DNA of 64,000 nt from JACDAN01 sp963834825 (lineage in GTDB: Bacteria > Actinomycetota > Thermoleophilia > Gaiellales > Gaiellaceae). The first letter of the stretch is position 1; each line of letters begins with the position of its first letter. The stretch is taken from assembly GCA_963834825.1 (NCBI GenBank), contig CAWICZ010000010.1:186001-250000 (forward strand), written 5' to 3'. Below the pieces are notes generated by a model. That model made no database searches. It was not told the DNA's origin and was given only the letters and a program-made list of their open reading frames with translations. The translations under genes were made by a program, and so were the position numbers. Positions 54,793 to 63,745 of the stretch are shown one piece after another.

Positions 54793-55743
54793 CTAGTAGT
54801 TCTTCCGGTTCTTGATCGCGGTGTTGTACTGCCGCTTGAGCTTTGCGAGCTGCCGCTTCGTGAGCGGGACGAACCGCGCCGAGCGGGAGATTGCCCTCTC
54901 GTTGAGCGCGATGTGCCGAATGTAGGCGGCGACGACGTCGCGCTTGAACGACTTCTTCTTCGAATAGATGAAGAGGCCGCGAGAGAGCGGCTTGTAGGCG
55001 CGACTCTGCACGCTGGCGTTACTCGGCCTCACGCACCCGCTCCCGCCGTCGATCGCAAGTAGCTTCAGGCGGCTCTGGTTTTCGAGGAAGTACGAGAGCC
55101 CGAAGTAGCCCATGCCTCCACGGTCCCCCGCGACGCCCCGCACAGTGACGTTGTCGTCCTCAGAGGCGGTGTAATCGGATCGGCTGCGGCGAGCCGTCCC
55201 ATTGATCTTCTCGGTGAAGAAGTCGAAGGTCCCGGAGTCGGTTCCTGCGCCGAACAACCTGAGCGGAACATTCGGGAACCCAGAGCGGACCTGGCTCCAG
55301 TTGTTGACTGTCGAGCCGCGGTCCCAGATCCTTTTCAGTTCCGCGACCGTGAGGCAGTTCACCCACGTGGCCTGCCTGTTCACGACGAGCGAAAGGCCGT
55401 CATTCGCGACGAGGAACTGGATGTAGCCGATTCGGGCGTCGTGGCACCGCTGCGCCTCGTTCAGCCTGATCGGCCGTGACGCATTCGCGAGGTCGATCTC
55501 GTTCTTGCAGAATCGCTCGAAGCCTCCGCCTGTGCCCGAGATCCCGACTGTGACGCGGGTGCCCGGGTACTTCCTCTGGAAGCCCTCGGCTGCGGCAACG
55601 GCGAATGGCCCGACCGTACTCGAGCCGTCCGCGGTGACCGTCCCGCGAATTGCCTGCGCGCCGGCGACGGCGGCGGCAACGGACGCGAGTGCGACCGCCG
55701 CGACCCCACCTCCGACAAGCAAAAGCTTGCGAATCTCTCTCAT
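54793..55743 (-). CDS. pstS: phosphate-binding protein PstS (secreted)
   Basis: 316 residues. A hydrophobic signal (LLLVGGGVAAVALASVAAAVAG) without a clear lipobox; phosphate loops DGSSTVGPFAVA, GISGTGGGFERFC and GAGTDSGTFDFF are complete. Strong SD (GGGGAGG) before the ATG at 55743. A PHO box lies upstream at 55828-55860. Tail is basic and Lys-rich, perhaps for cell-surface retention. First of the pstS-C-A-B-phoU run. Confidence 0.94.
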   Translation of the reverse strand: MREIRKLLLVGGGVAAVALASVAAAVAGAQAIRGTVTADGSSTVGPFAVAAAEGFQRKYPGTRVTVGISGTGGGFERFCKNEIDLANASRPIRLNEAQRCHDARIGYIQFLVANDGLSLVVNRQATWVNCLTVAELKRIWDRGSTVNNWSQVRSGFPNVPLRLFGAGTDSGTFDFFTEKINGTARRSRSDYTASEDDNVTVRGVAGDRGGMGYFGLSYFLENQSRLKLLAIDGGSGCVRPSNASVQSRAYKPLSRGLFIYSKKKSFKRDVVAAYIRHIALNERAISRSARFVPLTKRQLAKLKRQYNTAIKNRKNY

Positions 55744-55827
55744 TTTCCTCCCCTTCGTTGCATGTCCGCAGGCTGCTGTTGGAGCAGCAGCCCAGTCTCG
55801 GAAGTGGGACGCCTGGCGTGGGTAGAA

Positions 55828-55860
55828 AGTATGTGAATGTTTGGCCGCGATCTGGTGAAC
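55828..55860 (-). promoter_or_regulatory. PHO box upstream of pstS
   Basis: Three consecutive 11-bp units on the minus strand: GTTCACCAGAT, CGCGGCCAAAC, ATTCACATACT. The outer two match the Streptomyces PhoP direct-repeat consensus (GTTCACC); the middle unit is degenerate. It is 85 bp before the pstS ATG. Confidence 0.7.
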
Positions 55861-55864
55861 CAGC

Positions 55865-56890
55865 TCACTCGACCGCGACCCCTCCGGCATTGAACTCCGT
55901 TCGCGACTTTTCGAGCTGTTGCTGCGTCATGGGGACGAACTTCGCGCCGCGTGTGAGAGTCGCCTGGTTGTCCAGCAGAAACGTCAGGAATGGGTCGACT
56001 GCGGGCTTCTCGGCGAGGGCGTCCTCGTTCACGTAGACGAAGAGCGGCCTCGCGAGCGGCTTGTATGAGCCGTCCTGGACCGTCTCGACGCTCGGCTGGA
56101 CGCAGCCGTCGCCGCCGTCGACGCCGAGCGCGGTCACCTTCGCTTTGTTCTCCAGGTAGTAAGAAAGCCCGAAGTAGCCGAGGGCGCCCTTCTCGCCGGA
56201 GACGCCTTGCACTGTGACGTTGTCGTCCTCGCTCGGCGTGTAGTCGGTGCGACTCGCGCCCTCCTTGCCGACGATCGCCTCCGTGAAGTAATCGAACGTT
56301 CCCGAGTCGGTGCCGGCGCCGTAGAGGCTGAGCTTCTCATTGGGGAACGTCGGGTCGATGTCCTTCCAGCTCTTGACCGACGAGTTCGGCTCCCAGATCT
56401 TCTTCAGCTGGTCGACGGTCAGGCACTTCGCCCAGGTGTTCTCCTTGTTGACGACGACGGAGATGCCGTCGTTCGCGACCTGGAGCTCGATCAAGCCGAC
56501 GCGATTCTTCTCACACAGCTGCTTCTCATCATCTTCGATCGGGCGAGAAGCGTTGGAGAGGTCAGTCTCACCGCGGCAGAACCGCTCGAACCCCCCGCCG
56601 GTGCCCGAGGTGCCGACGGAGACCTTGACCTTGGGCTCCTGGCGGCGGAAGCGCTCGGCGGCGAACGACAGAAGTGGCGCCACGGTGCTGGAGCCATCGA
56701 CGCGAATTTTCCCGGTCAGCGTCTCCTCGTCGAAGGCGCCGAGGGGATCCTCCTCGGTCGTCGCCGGCGGCGGCGCAGAGCTCGGCCGCGCCCGGCCGCA
56801 GGCCGGAAGGAGGAGCAGGCAGAGGCATGTCAGAGCGAGGACTCGCACCAGACTGGATTGTTCGCCGGAAGGCGGTCGTGAGGTGGTCAA
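55865..56890 (-). CDS. pstS: second phosphate-binding protein, lipoprotein PstS
   Basis: 341 residues (TTG start at 56890) or 327 (GTG at 56848, which gives a better lipoprotein signal). Lipobox LLPAC, then a Ser/Pro linker and the PstS domain with DGSSTVAPLLSFA, GTSGTGGGFERFC and GAGTDSGTFDYF. It is 45-50% like the neighbouring PstS by eye, a duplicated binding protein possibly of different affinity. A PHO-like repeat lies upstream at 56893-56913. Same strand as and upstream of the pst operon. Confidence 0.92.
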   Translation of the reverse strand: MTTSRPPSGEQSSLVRVLALTCLCLLLLPACGRARPSSAPPPATTEEDPLGAFDEETLTGKIRVDGSSTVAPLLSFAAERFRRQEPKVKVSVGTSGTGGGFERFCRGETDLSNASRPIEDDEKQLCEKNRVGLIELQVANDGISVVVNKENTWAKCLTVDQLKKIWEPNSSVKSWKDIDPTFPNEKLSLYGAGTDSGTFDYFTEAIVGKEGASRTDYTPSEDDNVTVQGVSGEKGALGYFGLSYYLENKAKVTALGVDGGDGCVQPSVETVQDGSYKPLARPLFVYVNEDALAEKPAVDPFLTFLLDNQATLTRGAKFVPMTQQQLEKSRTEFNAGGVAVE

Positions 56891-56892
56891 TT

Positions 56893-56913
56893 TCTGGTAA
56901 CGGATTAGTGAAC
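56893..56913 (-). promoter_or_regulatory. PHO-like direct repeat upstream of second pstS
   Basis: On the minus strand GTTCACTAATCC followed by GTTACCAG, two PhoP-type half-sites 12 bp apart in the 27-bp gap between phoR and pstS. If the GTG at 56848 is the real start, the site has normal promoter distance. Confidence 0.5.
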
Positions 56914-56917
56914 GGCC

Positions 56918-57901
56918 CTAGCGCTGCGGAAAGCGGGCGGTGATCGTTAGGCCGTGGCCGGGCGTTTGCGTCGCCTCCACCGTGCCGTCGGCTGCGGCGG
57001 TGATGTGCTTGACGACCGCGAGTCCCAGACCGGAGCCTCCCGAGCCACGTGCACGGTCGGAGCGGTAGAAGCGCTCGAAGAGCCTCGGCAGATCCTTGTC
57101 GGAGACGCCAACGCCGTTGTCGGATGCCTGCAACTGCCTCTCGCCAAGCGTGACCGTGAACGAGGAGCCAGGCCCCGCGTAGCGGATCGCGTTCCGCGCG
57201 AGGTTCTCGACAAGCACCGCGAGCATTCGCGGACGCAGGGGCAGCTCGGCTTCGGACGTTCCCTCGACGCTGAGCGTGACGCCGGCGCGGTCCGCCGTCT
57301 CGCCAAGCTCGGCGAAGACACGCTCCACGACAGGCAGGGCCCTGGTCGTGCCCAGCGCGACAACGGCGCGGCCTGTCTCGAGCTCGCTCAGGAAGAGCAC
57401 GTCGTCGATCAGCTCACGGATCTGCTCGACTTCGGTCCGCGCCCGGTCGATCAGTGGCGCGGGATCCTCTCCCGGCAGCGCCGCCGTCTCGAGCAGGGCG
57501 AGGAGCCGCGCGAGTGGGGTGCGAAGCTCGTGCGAGACCGAGGCGGTGAAGCCGGCCCTGAGCTCTTCGTACGCAGCGAGCTCGCCGGGCGGGCTCAGGT
57601 AGAGGATCGTCTCGGGGTGGCCGTCGACTTCATAGGAGACGCGTACCGGCTCATGCCGCCCCCCGCCCTCGAGGAGCTCGGTAGGCACGAGCCTGCCGTC
57701 GTCGATTCCGTCCAGACCCTCTCGAGCTCGCCTGCTGGCGGCGATCACCCGGTCGTCGGCGTCGAGCACGAGCATCAGTTCCCGGCTCTCCTCAACGAGG
57801 TTCCGAGCGCGCTCCGCTTCGATGCGCAAGGCTCGATCCTCTTCGCTCGGGACCTCACTGGCTCGAGTGAACGGCCACTTCAGCGTGAACGGCCTCTTCA
57901 T
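56918..57901 (-). CDS. phoR: sensor histidine kinase (PhoR-like)
   Basis: 327 residues. A PAS-like domain (LMLVLDADDRVIAASRRARE) is followed by the HisKA H-box SVSHELRTPLARLLALLE and a HATPase with N box NLARNAIRYA, G1 DNGVGV, F box LFERFYRSD and G2 GGSGLGLAVVKH. There is no convincing membrane segment, unlike classical PhoR, so it may sense through PhoU/Pst in the cytosol. ATG at 57901; a TTG some 25 codons in is an alternative, and the intervening DNA carries a GGCCGTTCAC repeat. Divergent from the response regulator gene. Confidence 0.9.
   Translation of the reverse strand: MKRPFTLKWPFTRASEVPSEEDRALRIEAERARNLVEESRELMLVLDADDRVIAASRRAREGLDGIDDGRLVPTELLEGGGRHEPVRVSYEVDGHPETILYLSPPGELAAYEELRAGFTASVSHELRTPLARLLALLETAALPGEDPAPLIDRARTEVEQIRELIDDVLFLSELETGRAVVALGTTRALPVVERVFAELGETADRAGVTLSVEGTSEAELPLRPRMLAVLVENLARNAIRYAGPGSSFTVTLGERQLQASDNGVGVSDKDLPRLFERFYRSDRARGSGGSGLGLAVVKHITAAADGTVEATQTPGHGLTITARFPQR
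57867..57894. repeat. GTGAACGGCC direct repeat at the phoR/phoP junction
   Basis: Two perfect 10-bp copies 18 bp apart, within the first codons of phoR (encoding RPFT and WPFT) and 22-49 bp before phoP. The core GTTCAC (minus strand) is PHO-box like, but the 18-bp spacing is not a multiple of 11, so binding is uncertain. Confidence 0.4.
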
Positions 57902-57915
57902 AATCGCGCCCGAGT

Positions 57916-58612
57916 ATGGCGAAGGTTCTGATCGTCGAGGACGACGAAGTCATCGCCGAGGGGATGGCTCGTCACCTGTCCGAGGCCGGCTTCGAGCCGG
58001 TCCGCGTCTCGAACGGCACCCAAGGGCTGGCGCGGCTGCGGTACGAACGCCCCGATGTCTGCATCGTCGACCTGATGCTGCCCGGCACGGACGGCTGGCG
58101 TCTGATCGAGAGCGCCCGTAGCGAGGGCATCGGGACGCCGATCGTCGTCGTCTCCGCGCGCGGGACCGAGCACGACCGCGTGCATGCGCTCGAGATCGGG
58201 GCCGACGACTACCTCGTCAAGCCGTTCTCGATGAAGGAGCTGGTCGCCCGCGTGCAGGCGAACGCGCGCAGAGGGCCCGCGCGCCGAGCTGGAGAAGCGC
58301 GGCGACGCGATCGAGATCGAGGAGCTGCGGGTCGATCCGCGGGAGGTGCAGGCGTTCGTGCACGGGGAGAGCGCCGGACTGACCCCGACGGAGTTCCGTC
58401 TCCTCTACGCGCTTGCGCTGGAGCGAGGCCGTGTGGTCACGCGGGACGAGCTCCTTCAGCGCGTGTGGGGCCGCCGCGAGACCCACCGCGACCGGACGGT
58501 CGACGTCTTCGTCCGCAAGCTGCGGGAGAAGATCGACCGCAGGTCACAGGACCACAGCTTTATCCAGACGCGCTACGGCGTCGGCTACAAGCTCGAGGCG
58601 CAGGAGAAGTGA
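57916..58612 (+). CDS. phoP: response regulator PhoP (OmpR type), frameshifted
   Basis: About 231 residues. Receiver: LIVEDDEVIAEGMARHLSEA, phospho-Asp in VCIVDLMLPGTDGW, VVVSARG and KPFSMKELVARV. Winged helix: LTPTEFRLLYALALERGRVVTRDELLQRVWG and RTVDVFVRKLREKID...YGVGYKL. One extra base near 58272 lies in the linker (restoring it gives ...PRAELEKRGDAIEIEELRVDPREVQAF). Divergent from phoR and closely similar to the second regulator at 60953-61648. It should bind PHO boxes seen in this region. The stop overlaps the LMW phosphatase start. Confidence 0.9.
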
Positions 58613-59034
58613 ACGTGCTCTTCGTCTGCGTGCAGAACGCGGGCCGATCGCAGATCGCCGAGGCGCTCTTCCGGCTCGCCGCTGGCGACGAGCACGAGGC
58701 GCGCTCGGCCGGTTCGGCGCCCGCCGACCGCGTTCACCCCGAGGTGGTCGAGGTCATGCGTGAGGTGGGCGTCGACCTCGAGGGCCGCGTCCCTCGGGCG
58801 CTCGACGTTACGGACGTCGAGTGGGCCGAGCTCGTCGTGACGATGGGCTGCGGCGACGCCTGCCCGGTGCTCCCCGGGAAGCGCTACGTCGATTGGGAGC
58901 TCACGGATCCGGCCGGCCTGCCGGCCGACGAGGTCCGCGCGGTGCGCGACGAGATCGATCGGCGGGTGAACGGCGTGGTGAACGACCTCGGTCGAGCTGG
59001 TGAAAAAGTGGAGGCCGACCGCTCGGGCGCCTGA
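58609..59034 (+). CDS. LMW phosphatase / ArsC-like protein in the Pho operon
   Basis: 141 residues from a GTG overlapping the phoP stop. VLFVCVQNAGRSQIAEALF carries the C(x)5R catalytic loop; VVTMGCGDACPVLPGKRYVDWE has the two further cysteines of thioredoxin-coupled arsenate reductase. It lacks the N-terminal helical domain of the arsC paralogue (50632-51281) but shares the same core. In this context it could be a phosphatase acting on the Pho system or an arsenate reductase made when phosphate (and so arsenate) uptake is high. Confidence 0.85.
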   Translation: MNVLFVCVQNAGRSQIAEALFRLAAGDEHEARSAGSAPADRVHPEVVEVMREVGVDLEGRVPRALDVTDVEWAELVVTMGCGDACPVLPGKRYVDWELTDPAGLPADEVRAVRDEIDRRVNGVVNDLGRAGEKVEADRSGA

Positions 59035-59058
59035 TCGCACCGCACAATTTGCGGTTCG

Positions 59059-59903
59059 ATGGCCGTCGCCCTCGTCGCCCACCGCCGAACGTCGACGAAC
59101 GTCGCGCTCGCTGCGTGCTCCGGTGTGGAGGTGCTCTCGCCCGTCCAAGCCCTCCGCACGCTGGCCGAGGGCGACGTCGCCATCGGCCGCCTCGACGTCT
59201 CTGAACGGCTCGACGGGATCGAGGCCGGCCTCTGGGAGCTCGCTCGACTCGAAGGATCGGGCGTCCGCGTGCTCAACCGGCCGGGGGCGCTCGTCGCCGC
59301 CCACGACAAGCTGGCAACGGCGAGAGCGCTCGCCGCGGCCGGGCGTTCCGCATCCGACGACCGTCCAGGTCACCGCGCCGACGAGCGGGGTGCCGATTCC
59401 TCCGCCGGTGGTCGTGAAGCCCCGGTTCGGAAGCTGGGGACGCGAGGTCTACCTCTGCCAGGACGTCGCTGAGCTCCGCGCCTGCCTGGCAGAGCTGTCG
59501 GACGCGTCCGTGGTTTCGCACGCATGGCGCGCTCGTCCAGCAGCTCGTGCCGCCGCAGGGGCAGGACTTGCGCCTGGTCGTTGCGGGCGGATCGGTCGTC
59601 GGGGCCGTCCGTCGGATCGCCGCGGCCGGTGAGTGGCGCACGAACGTTGCGCTCGGTGCGACCCGCGAGGCGGTCTCGCCCCCACCCGAGGCCTGCGCCC
59701 TCGCGCTCGCCGCCGCCCGGGCGATCGAAGGCGACCTCGTCGGCATCGACCTCCTGCACACGCCCGACGGCGGCTTCGTCGTGCTCGAGCTCAACGGCGC
59801 GGTCGAGTTCAACCACCAGTACGCGCTGGACGGTGGCGATGTCTTCGCCCGCACGCTCGACGAGCTGCTCCGCGCCGGCGAGCCGGCGGCCGCGGTCGCC
59901 TAA
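59059..59903 (+). CDS. RimK/LysX-like ATP-grasp ligase, two frameshifts
   Basis: About 280 residues. The N-terminal preATP-grasp part (ALVAHRRTSTNVALAACSGVE, GVRVLNRPGALVAAHDKLAT) is followed, after one extra base near 59344, by PPPVVVKPRFGSWGREVYLC and, after another near 59525, by LVQQLVPPQGQDLRLVVAGG through EGDLVGIDLL and FVVLELNGAVEFNHQY (metal-binding E-x-N). This is a RimK/LysX-type carboxylate-amine ligase. ATG start 24 bases after the LMW phosphatase stop. Substrate unknown; ligation of an amino acid to a protein or small molecule is typical. Confidence 0.82.
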
Positions 59904-59905
59904 CC

Positions 59906-59936
59906 GTTACCGCGCGTTCACCAGCCCGTTGCCCAC
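59906..59936 (+). promoter_or_regulatory. PHO box upstream of the poly-Asp micro-ORF
   Basis: GTTACC, GTTCACC and GTTGCCC begin at 59906, 59916 and 59928 (steps of 10 and 12, 22 in total), a PhoP-type triple repeat. It begins 3 bases after the ATP-grasp stop and points to 59994. Confidence 0.6.
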
Positions 59937-59993
59937 GGCGCTGAATGCGCGCGGACACTGGCGCCGTCCTGTGGCCGAAAGAGGGGGAAACGA

Positions 59994-60029
59994 ATGAGCA
60001 ACAGCGACGACGACGACGACGACGACTGA
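59994..60029 (+). CDS. 11-residue poly-aspartate micro-ORF
   Basis: MSNSDDDDDDD: ATG with a strong SD (GAGGGGG, about 7 bases), seven GAC codons and TGA. Flanked by a PHO box upstream and a perfect hairpin downstream, forming a complete small transcription unit. It might be a leader or attenuator peptide, or a small acidic peptide binding cations or polyphosphate-associated metals. I know of no family. Whether it is translated is unknown. Confidence 0.4.
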   Translation: MSNSDDDDDDD

Positions 60030-60054
60030 CGAGCTTCTCACGCAGCGCCACCGC

Positions 60055-60080
60055 CGGGCGGCCCCGAGAGGGGCCGCCCG
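60055..60080 (+). terminator. strong hairpin after the micro-ORF
   Basis: A perfect 11-bp stem (CGGGCGGCCCC / GGGGCCGCCCG) with a GAGA tetraloop, 25 bases after the micro-ORF stop and 11 bases before a run of five T. Likely a terminator for the small transcript, leaving the PHP gene with its own promoter. Confidence 0.65.
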
Positions 60081-60155
60081 TCGTTCTCCGCTTTTTCCCT
60101 GCTCCTTCACCTCTTTGCTTCCCATGCGTCGACTCCGGGCAGCGACGCTTCCGGC

Positions 60156-60875
60156 ATGGAGACGCGGCTGCTCCTCTGCGAGCTCCACGCGCACACGGCG
60201 TGGAGCGACGGAGCGCTGACGCTGACCGAGCTCGTCGACGTGTACGGACGGCATGGTTTCGACGTCCTCTGCATCACCGATCACGCGCTTCCCGATGGTG
60301 CGCCGCAGCCGCTCCGCCTCGAACGCCGAACGCACGCCGCGTACCTGAGAGCGATCGCGTGCGAGGCCCGGAGAGCGCGGGACCAGTACGGCCTGCTCGT
60401 CATCCCGGGCCTCGAGCTCACCTACGACGATCCTGATCCCGACGAGGCGGCGCACGCCCTCGCGATCGGGCTGCGCTCATTCGCCCCGCTCGAGGCCGGG
60501 CTGGAGGATGCGCTCCGTGAGACGCGCGGACTCGGCGCCGCGGTCGTGGCGGCGCACCCGCACGGGCGTGACATTGATCCGAAGCCGCGCCGAACGACAC
60601 GCTGGTTCTGGCGTAACCAGGCTCGCCTCGACGGTCTGGTCGACCGTTTCGAGCTCTTCAACCGGGATCGGACCTTCGGCTGGGTCGCCTCGGCCGGTCT
60701 ACCGGCAATCGCGGCCGGCGACTTCCACCGGCCCGCGCATCTAATGACCTGGAAGACGCTCTTGCCCTGCCGGAAACAGGAAGACGCAGTCATCGACTAT
60801 CTGCGCTCGAGCGGCAGGGCGTACGTCGTCCCGTGGGGACTCCGAGAGGAGCTTCGCGGCCGCGAAGCTGCATGA
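60156..60875 (+). CDS. PHP-domain phosphoesterase
   Basis: 239 residues of the PHP fold with clustered metal ligands: ELHAHTAWSDG (HxH), CITDHAL, the glutamate in PGLELT, AAHPHGRD and AAGDFHRP. Such proteins include histidinol-phosphate phosphatases and PolX-like or trimeric nucleoside phosphate phosphatases; the exact substrate is open. The PHO-box region around it suggests a role in phosphate release. It is directly followed by the PHO box of the second regulator. Confidence 0.85.
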   Translation: METRLLLCELHAHTAWSDGALTLTELVDVYGRHGFDVLCITDHALPDGAPQPLRLERRTHAAYLRAIACEARRARDQYGLLVIPGLELTYDDPDPDEAAHALAIGLRSFAPLEAGLEDALRETRGLGAAVVAAHPHGRDIDPKPRRTTRWFWRNQARLDGLVDRFELFNRDRTFGWVASAGLPAIAAGDFHRPAHLMTWKTLLPCRKQEDAVIDYLRSSGRAYVVPWGLREELRGREAA

Positions 60876-60877
60876 TC

Positions 60878-60910
60878 GTTCACCGGTCCGACACCGGTCG
60901 TTCACCACGC
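60878..60910 (+). promoter_or_regulatory. PHO box upstream of second regulator, ppk and ppx
   Basis: Three exactly consecutive 11-bp units: GTTCACCGGTC, CGACACCGGTC, GTTCACCACGC. This is the best PHO box in the window. It lies 43 bp before the ATG at 60953 and probably drives the rr-ppk-ppx operon. Confidence 0.82.
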
Positions 60911-60952
60911 GAGTACCCAGCCGCGCAAGACGGAAAGCCAAGATCAGAAGCG

Positions 60953-61648
60953 ATGTCGAACGTGCTGATCATCGAGGACGACGAGGTGATCGGGAAGAGC
61001 ATGTCGAGCCATCTCGCCGCAGCAGGTTTCGAGCCGACCTGGGTCACGAACGGCGTGGCCGGGCTCGCACGCCTGCGCTACGAGCGGCCCGACGTCTGCG
61101 TCGTCGACCTGATGCTCCCCGCCCTCGACGGCTGGGAGCTGATCGAGACGGCCCGAGCCCACGGCATCGGCACCCCGGTGATCGTCGTCAGCGCCAGAGG
61201 GAGCGAGCAGGACCGCGTGCAGACGCTCGAGCTCGGCGCCGACGACTACATGGTCAAGCCGTTCTCGATGCGAGAGCTCGTGGCCCGAGTCCGGGCCGCC
61301 GCACGGCGCGGCGTGCGCGACCAGCCGCCCGCCCGGGGCAAGGTGCTCGAGTTCGACGGGCTGAGAATCGATCCGATCAGCGTCGAGGCCTACCTCGACG
61401 GACGCAGCGCTCAGCTCACGCCGACCGAGTTCCGACTCCTCTACGCCCTGGCGGCCGAGAGCCCACGCGTCGTCACCCGCGAGGAGCTGCTCCAGAAGAT
61501 CTGGGGCCGTCGGCTCACCCGCCGCGACCGGACGGTCGACGTCTTCGTCCGGAAGCTCCGCGAGAAGATCGACGCGCGCTCGGAGCACTACGCGTTCCTG
61601 CACACCCGCTACGGGGTCGGCTACAAGCTCGAGCCGCTGCAGAAGTAA
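60953..61648 (+). CDS. second PhoP-like response regulator
   Basis: 231 residues, OmpR type. Receiver LIIEDDEVIGKSMSSHLAAA, Asp in VCVVDLMLPALDGW, KPFSMRELVARV; winged helix LTPTEFRLLYALAAESPRVV and RTVDVFVRKLREKID. About three quarters identical to the phoP product by eye, so a recent duplicate. No kinase gene adjoins it, and it carries its own PHO box, suggesting that PhoP controls it or that it is activated by the same PhoR. The stop overlaps the ppk ATG by one base. Confidence 0.92.
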   Translation: MSNVLIIEDDEVIGKSMSSHLAAAGFEPTWVTNGVAGLARLRYERPDVCVVDLMLPALDGWELIETARAHGIGTPVIVVSARGSEQDRVQTLELGADDYMVKPFSMRELVARVRAAARRGVRDQPPARGKVLEFDGLRIDPISVEAYLDGRSAQLTPTEFRLLYALAAESPRVVTREELLQKIWGRRLTRRDRTVDVFVRKLREKIDARSEHYAFLHTRYGVGYKLEPLQK

Positions 61649-63745
61649 TGGCCGGGGTTGCGACCGCGGCCCGGGAAGCCGACCGCCTCTTCAATCGAGA
61701 GATCTCTTGGCTGGACTTCAACGCGCGCGTGCTCGAGCTCGCCGAGGACCCGGATCTCCCGCTGCTCGAGCGAGTCAAGTTCTGCGGGATCTACTCCGCG
61801 AATCTGGACGAGTTCTTCATGGTCCGAGTCGCCGGCCTGATGGGACAGATCGCCTCGGGCGTAGCCGTGCCGGCGACAGTCGGCCGCACACTCGAGACCC
61901 TCTCGGAGATCCGCCAGGTCGTCACCGAGCTGACCGCTCGCCAGACGAAGCTTTGGCGGAGGGAGCTGCGCCCGGCCCTCGAGGAGAACGAGATCGTCGT
62001 GGCCAGAGTCGACGATCTCCGTACGGACGAGCTCGAGGAGCTGCAAGAGCTCTACGAGCGGCAGATCTATCCGGTGCTCACGCCGCTCGCGGTCGGTCCG
62101 GGTCAGCCGTTCCCCTACATCTCCGGGCTCTCGCTCTCTCTCGGCTTGCTCGTCCGTGACCCCGAGACCGGCGAGGAGCGCTTCGCGCGGGTCAAGGTCC
62201 CGGAGCTCCTGCCGCGCTTCCTCAAGATCGGAGATCGGGCGATGTACGTGCCGGTCGAGCAGGTCATCGCTCATTTCCTCCCCTCGCTCTTCCCGCAGAT
62301 GGAGATTTCGGAATGCGCCGCGTTCCGCGTTACACGCGATGCCGACTTCGAGGTCTCCGACGAGGCGGACGACCTGCTCGAAGCGCTCGAGCTGGAGCTC
62401 CGCCGGCGGCGGTTCGGCGAAGTCGTGCGCGTCGAGGTCGCCGATTCGATGTCCGACCAGATGCGCGCGCGGTTGCTCGGCGGCGTCGGAGCCGACGTGG
62501 ATCAGCTCTATTCGGTCGGCGGCCTGCTGAAGCTCGCCGACTTGGGTGAGTTGGCGTCGATCGACCGCCCGGACCTCAAGGACGAACCGTGGAGAGCGGT
62601 GACGCAGCAGCGCATCGCGGACTTCGACCTCCGCGGCGCAGTTCTTCGACGAGATCAGACGTGCCGATCTCCTCGTCCACCATCCGTACGAGTCGTTCGC
62701 GACGAGCTTCGAGGCGTTCGTCCGCGGCGCCGCAACCGACCCGGATGTTCTCGGGCTCAAGACGACCGTCTACCGCACGAGCGACGAGACCCCGCTCGTA
62801 CCGGCACTCGTCGAGGCGGCGGACGAAGGCAAGCAGAGCGTGTGCCTGGTCGAGCTGAAGGCCCGCTTCGACGAGCACCGCAACATCGAGTGGTCCCGAG
62901 CGCTCGAGCGCTCGGGCGTCCACGTCGTGTACGGGTTCTCGAACCTGAAGATCCACGCCAAGGCGACACTGATCGTCCGCCGCGAGGGAACCGACCTGCG
63001 CCGTTACGTGCACGTCGGAACCGGCAACTACCACGCGCTGAACGCGCGCGTCTACGAAGACTTCGGGCTCTTCACAGCCGACCCGGAGATCGCCGCCGAC
63101 GTCGCCGACCTCTTCAACTACGTCACCGGCTTCGGGCGACCGCAGCGCTTTCGCAAGCTCCTGGTTGCCCCGTTCGCCCTGCGCTCTCGCTTGATCGACG
63201 AGATTCGGTCTGTCGCGCAGGCGGCCGCGGCCGGCAAGAAGGCGGCGATCCGACTCAAGGTGAACGCGCTCAGCGACCAAGCGATCATCGAAGAGCTCTA
63301 CGAGGCGTCCGGCGCCGGCGCTCAGATCGACATCATCAATCGCGGCGTCTGCGCGCTCCGGCCGGGCCTTCCCGGCATGAGTGAGAACATCCGGGTGCGC
63401 AGTGTGCTCGGCCGCTACCTCGAGCACAGCCGCCTCTTCGTCTTCGACAACGGCAAGCGCTCGACGTACCTGCTCGGCAGCGCCGACCTGATGCCGAGGA
63501 ACCTCGACAACCGGCTCGAGGTCGTCGTCCCGATCGAGGACAGTCGCGCTCAGCAACGGTTGTCCACCGTGTTCGATGCGCTGCTCGCCGACAACGCCCA
63601 GGCGTGGGAGCTCCAGCCGGACGGAACGTGGAAGCGGCTCCGACCGAAGAAGGACGAGCGGCCGAAGCCGGCGCAGACCGTCCTCATGCGAAGCACAAGG
63701 GCCCGGTTCCGTCCACGGCCGACTCCGGCCCGACAGGATCGCTGA
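61648..63745 (+). CDS. ppk: polyphosphate kinase 1, frameshifted
   Basis: About 699 residues. Makes inorganic polyphosphate from ATP. N-terminal domain: FNREISWLDFNARVLELAED, YSANLDEFFMVRVAGL; head domain to ~residue 320; then the frame changes by one extra base near 62640, after which HHPYESFATSFEAF, the histidine motif KIHAKATLIVRREG and RYVHVGTGNYHALNARVY follow, with the autophosphorylated His in this region. The C-terminal PLD-like domain ends at 63745. ATG overlaps the regulator stop, and TGA overlaps the ppx ATG, a ppk-ppx operon under PHO control. Confidence 0.92.

Noticed and set aside
57867..57894. Canonical PHO box at the phoR/phoP junction
   Set aside because: The GTTCAC cores are 18 bp apart, not 11 or 22, and lie within phoR codons; kept only as a repeat.
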